From Alphaproteobacteria bacterium (GTDB lineage Bacteria > Pseudomonadota > Alphaproteobacteria > Rickettsiales > SXRF01), in NCBI GenBank assembly GCA_020049775.1, contig JAGVLO010000002.1, positions 1 to 64,000 of the forward strand: DNA of 64,000 bases. The letters run 5' to 3'. Below, one piece after another: positions 62,346-64,000 of the stretch. The translations under genes were made by a program, and so were the position numbers. Position 1 is the first letter of the stretch. Each line of letters starts with the position of its first letter. The notes beneath the pieces are model-generated. The model was not told the DNA's origin. It saw only the letters and a program-made list of their open reading frames with translations, and did no database searches.

Positions 62346-64000
62346 ATGGTCAGTAGTGTAAATCACGCCTTGGATCAAAACAATACCTTAGGCTTCCGCT
62401 TCTCGTACGTCCCGGAACAAAACGTAATCAGGGGTGGGCTGCTCAAAAGCACTAAAGAACATTTTGGCGACAGTCTGGTGGAAAATGCTGCGGATATCAC
62501 ACATGTTGTGATTAACGGGCAGGAAATACCCCTGAAACGCACTGATCCATCGGTCGGACCACAGCAATTTGAAACCGTCTTTGAATACCCAGTTACTAAT
62601 GTAGATGAAAAGCTGTCTCTTCAAATAAAACTCAACAACCAGACATTCGGCAGTTACGAAATTGATGCACAGTCCGGTGCTATTAGCGGCGGGGTAACCA
62701 ACAAACTGGTGGCCTTTGAAACGAGATTGATGGCAGGCACCAAGGATCTGATGGACGTTCCCTATGACCGCTCAAAGGGAGTTGATTTTAAAGCCACAAC
62801 TGACCTGCATACGCACCTTGCCGGCAATCTTTCTTCAAGTAAACTCGTCGAACTTGCAATAAATAAACCCGGCGAGCCGATTACCTATCCAACCTATTTG
62901 CTGGACTCATTGAACATTGATACCAGCCAGTATTCTGTAAAGGACAAGCAAGTCGCAGTACGTGACCTGACTCCATATGACTTAGAAAAACTGGAAATGG
63001 CAATGGCGATTCCTGTTGATAAGCAGGACACGTTCAACGGCATGGAAGGAATTTACCAATATCGCGGGCCTATTACCAAGAACAAGGACCTCTTTAAAGA
63101 CATATTGCGGGAAATCGGGCGCGATTATGCCGCCAGCGGAACAAAATACGCGGAACTATCGCATGCAAGCATCATTACCGACCCTGAACTGTTGAGAATG
63201 GCGAACGAAGTGCTGCCGGAAGTAGAACAGGAAACCGGTGTGAAAATACGCTTCCTTGCCGCTATGTGGCGTCATTCTGATAAGGAATGGAACCAGGATG
63301 AAGTGGACCGCATTAAAGCAATTGCGGAGAACCCTTATGTCGTTGGCGCAGACTTCATGGGACATGAAACCAACCCTACACGTGACTTTGTTGGCGAAGT
63401 TAAGGAACTGACAAAATGGGCAGTTAAAAATGATCCTGATTTTACAGTACGCGTCCATGCAGGCGAGAACCCACTATTTGCTGCGGCAGGATTTAAGAAT
63501 GCACAGGAAACACCTTGGGATTTCCATAACGTAAAAGAAGTGCTGCAAGCCGTTAAGGACGCACGTGCTGAAGTAGCACAGGAGATGGGTGTAGAAGCAG
63601 AAACTCTACCAATGCCAAGGGTTCGCGTCGGCCATGGTCTTTACGGCCTGGACCAAGAAACCATTGCGCTGTTCCGTGAAACCGGAGCAATTGTTGAATT
63701 CAACATGAGTTCCAACCTCGCGCTCAATAACATCAACGATATTTCAGAAATTCCCATCAGCCGTTACATCGAAGCCGGTATTCCCGTGGTACTCGGGCAT
63801 GACGGCAAAGGCGTATATAAAACTGACCCCGAGCAGGAAGCTCTTATGGCGGGTGCGGCTGGTGTTACCGAAGCCGGATTCGCACTGATGAGGCAAACCG
63901 AAACCACGCACATCGCCCGCGACCAGAAACGCTTTGAGTCAAAAGTTGCGTCTTATGAACAGAAGCTGGAAGATATACGTAAAACACTTCTGCCGGAGGG
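62346..64000 (+). CDS. Adenosine deaminase-like protein, C-terminus cut by window edge
   Basis: Open from ATG at 62346 to the window edge, 551 residues visible. Residues 1-150 are an extension with beta-like character not seen in ordinary adenosine deaminases. From 150 on the metal and catalytic residues of the ADA/AMP deaminase group are all present: His155 and His157 (TDLHTHLAG), His371 and Glu374 (VHAGEN), His430 (RVGHG), and Asp486 (LGHDGKG). The usual second Asp of the DDP motif is Gly487. The segment FNMSSNLALNN matches the conserved CPTSN region. It probably deaminates a purine nucleoside or related ring; the substrate is unknown. Confidence 0.78.
   Translation, partial: MVSSVNHALDQNNTLGFRFSYVPEQNVIRGGLLKSTKEHFGDSLVENAADITHVVINGQEIPLKRTDPSVGPQQFETVFEYPVTNVDEKLSLQIKLNNQTFGSYEIDAQSGAISGGVTNKLVAFETRLMAGTKDLMDVPYDRSKGVDFKATTDLHTHLAGNLSSSKLVELAINKPGEPITYPTYLLDSLNIDTSQYSVKDKQVAVRDLTPYDLEKLEMAMAIPVDKQDTFNGMEGIYQYRGPITKNKDLFKDILREIGRDYAASGTKYAELSHASIITDPELLRMANEVLPEVEQETGVKIRFLAAMWRHSDKEWNQDEVDRIKAIAENPYVVGADFMGHETNPTRDFVGEVKELTKWAVKNDPDFTVRVHAGENPLFAAAGFKNAQETPWDFHNVKEVLQAVKDARAEVAQEMGVEAETLPMPRVRVGHGLYGLDQETIALFRETGAIVEFNMSSNLALNNINDISEIPISRYIEAGIPVVLGHDGKGVYKTDPEQEALMAGAAGVTEAGFALMRQTETTHIARDQKRFESKVASYEQKLEDIRKTLLPE

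Noticed and set aside
1-64000. tRNA, rRNA, tmRNA, CRISPR arrays or insertion sequences
   Set aside because: I saw no T-loop-like GGTTCGAATCC strings, repeat-spacer pattern, transposase motif or terminal repeats. A covariance-model search would be needed for small RNAs.

Overview
The window looks like chromosome of an alphaproteobacterium. The evidence is gene order and gene content: class I lysyl-tRNA synthetase; the blocks argS-dgt-erpA...xthA and tatA-tatB-tatC-serS-surE-pcm-nlpD; a DivK-PleD pair; rnd/kdsD-lptC-lptA-lptB-rpoN...hpf-ptsN-hprK-rapZ-EIIA-HPr; and CtrA-like sites. It has a Gram-negative envelope (Lpt, KdsD, Tat, SPOR and LytM-type proteins). I cannot place it to an order. Base composition is mid-range, with one short GC-rich patch near 16.6 kb.

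Layout. 0-7 kb: a membrane acyltransferase cut by the window edge, then lysA, an LptM-like lipoprotein, argH, a TlpA-type thioredoxin, a HAD phosphatase and lysK. 7-15 kb: one giant gene of about 2,450 codons. It fuses a GT-B glycosyltransferase-like region, four GT60-type (Skp1 hydroxyproline GlcNAc-transferase-like) domains, a cysteine-less peroxiredoxin-like domain and two 2-oxoglutarate/Fe(II) oxygenase domains. A sulfotransferase gene diverges from it. This is the most unusual object here. It reads as a single-chain machine for hydroxylating and then O-glycosylating prolines, a chemistry known from the Dictyostelium PhyA-Gnt1 pathway. 15-30 kb: the nlpD-to-tatA block, an M50 protease, nagZ, a SPOR protein, argS, dgt, erpA, and two tandem M48-like metalloproteases with matching promoters. 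30-36 kb: xthA, pleD, divK, a short PrmA-like methyltransferase and two glycine-zipper proteins of unknown role with the same CtrA-like promoter site. 36-49 kb: acs, the regulatory PTS, hpf, a CpaF-type ATPase, rpoN, lptBAC, kdsD, rnd and a retropepsin-like protease.

At 50.9-51.3 kb an AT-rich gap holds four perfect DnaA boxes (TTATNCACA) and is a candidate replication origin. Almost everything to its left is transcribed leftward, away from it. From 51 to 64 kb the content is accessory: an Flp pilin too small for most gene finders, two membrane GT-C glycosyltransferases with a pyruvyltransferase-like gene, several unassigned proteins, a 754-residue HD-like protein, and an adenosine deaminase-like protein cut by the right edge.

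Functional links. The envelope genes (Lpt, KdsD, surface-glycan transferases, acyltransferase) support a decorated outer membrane. The PTS and RpoN genes form a regulatory rather than sugar-transporting PTS. DivK, PleD and the CtrA-like sites point to Caulobacter-type cell-cycle control, with the CpaF gene and the glycine-zipper genes as possible outputs.
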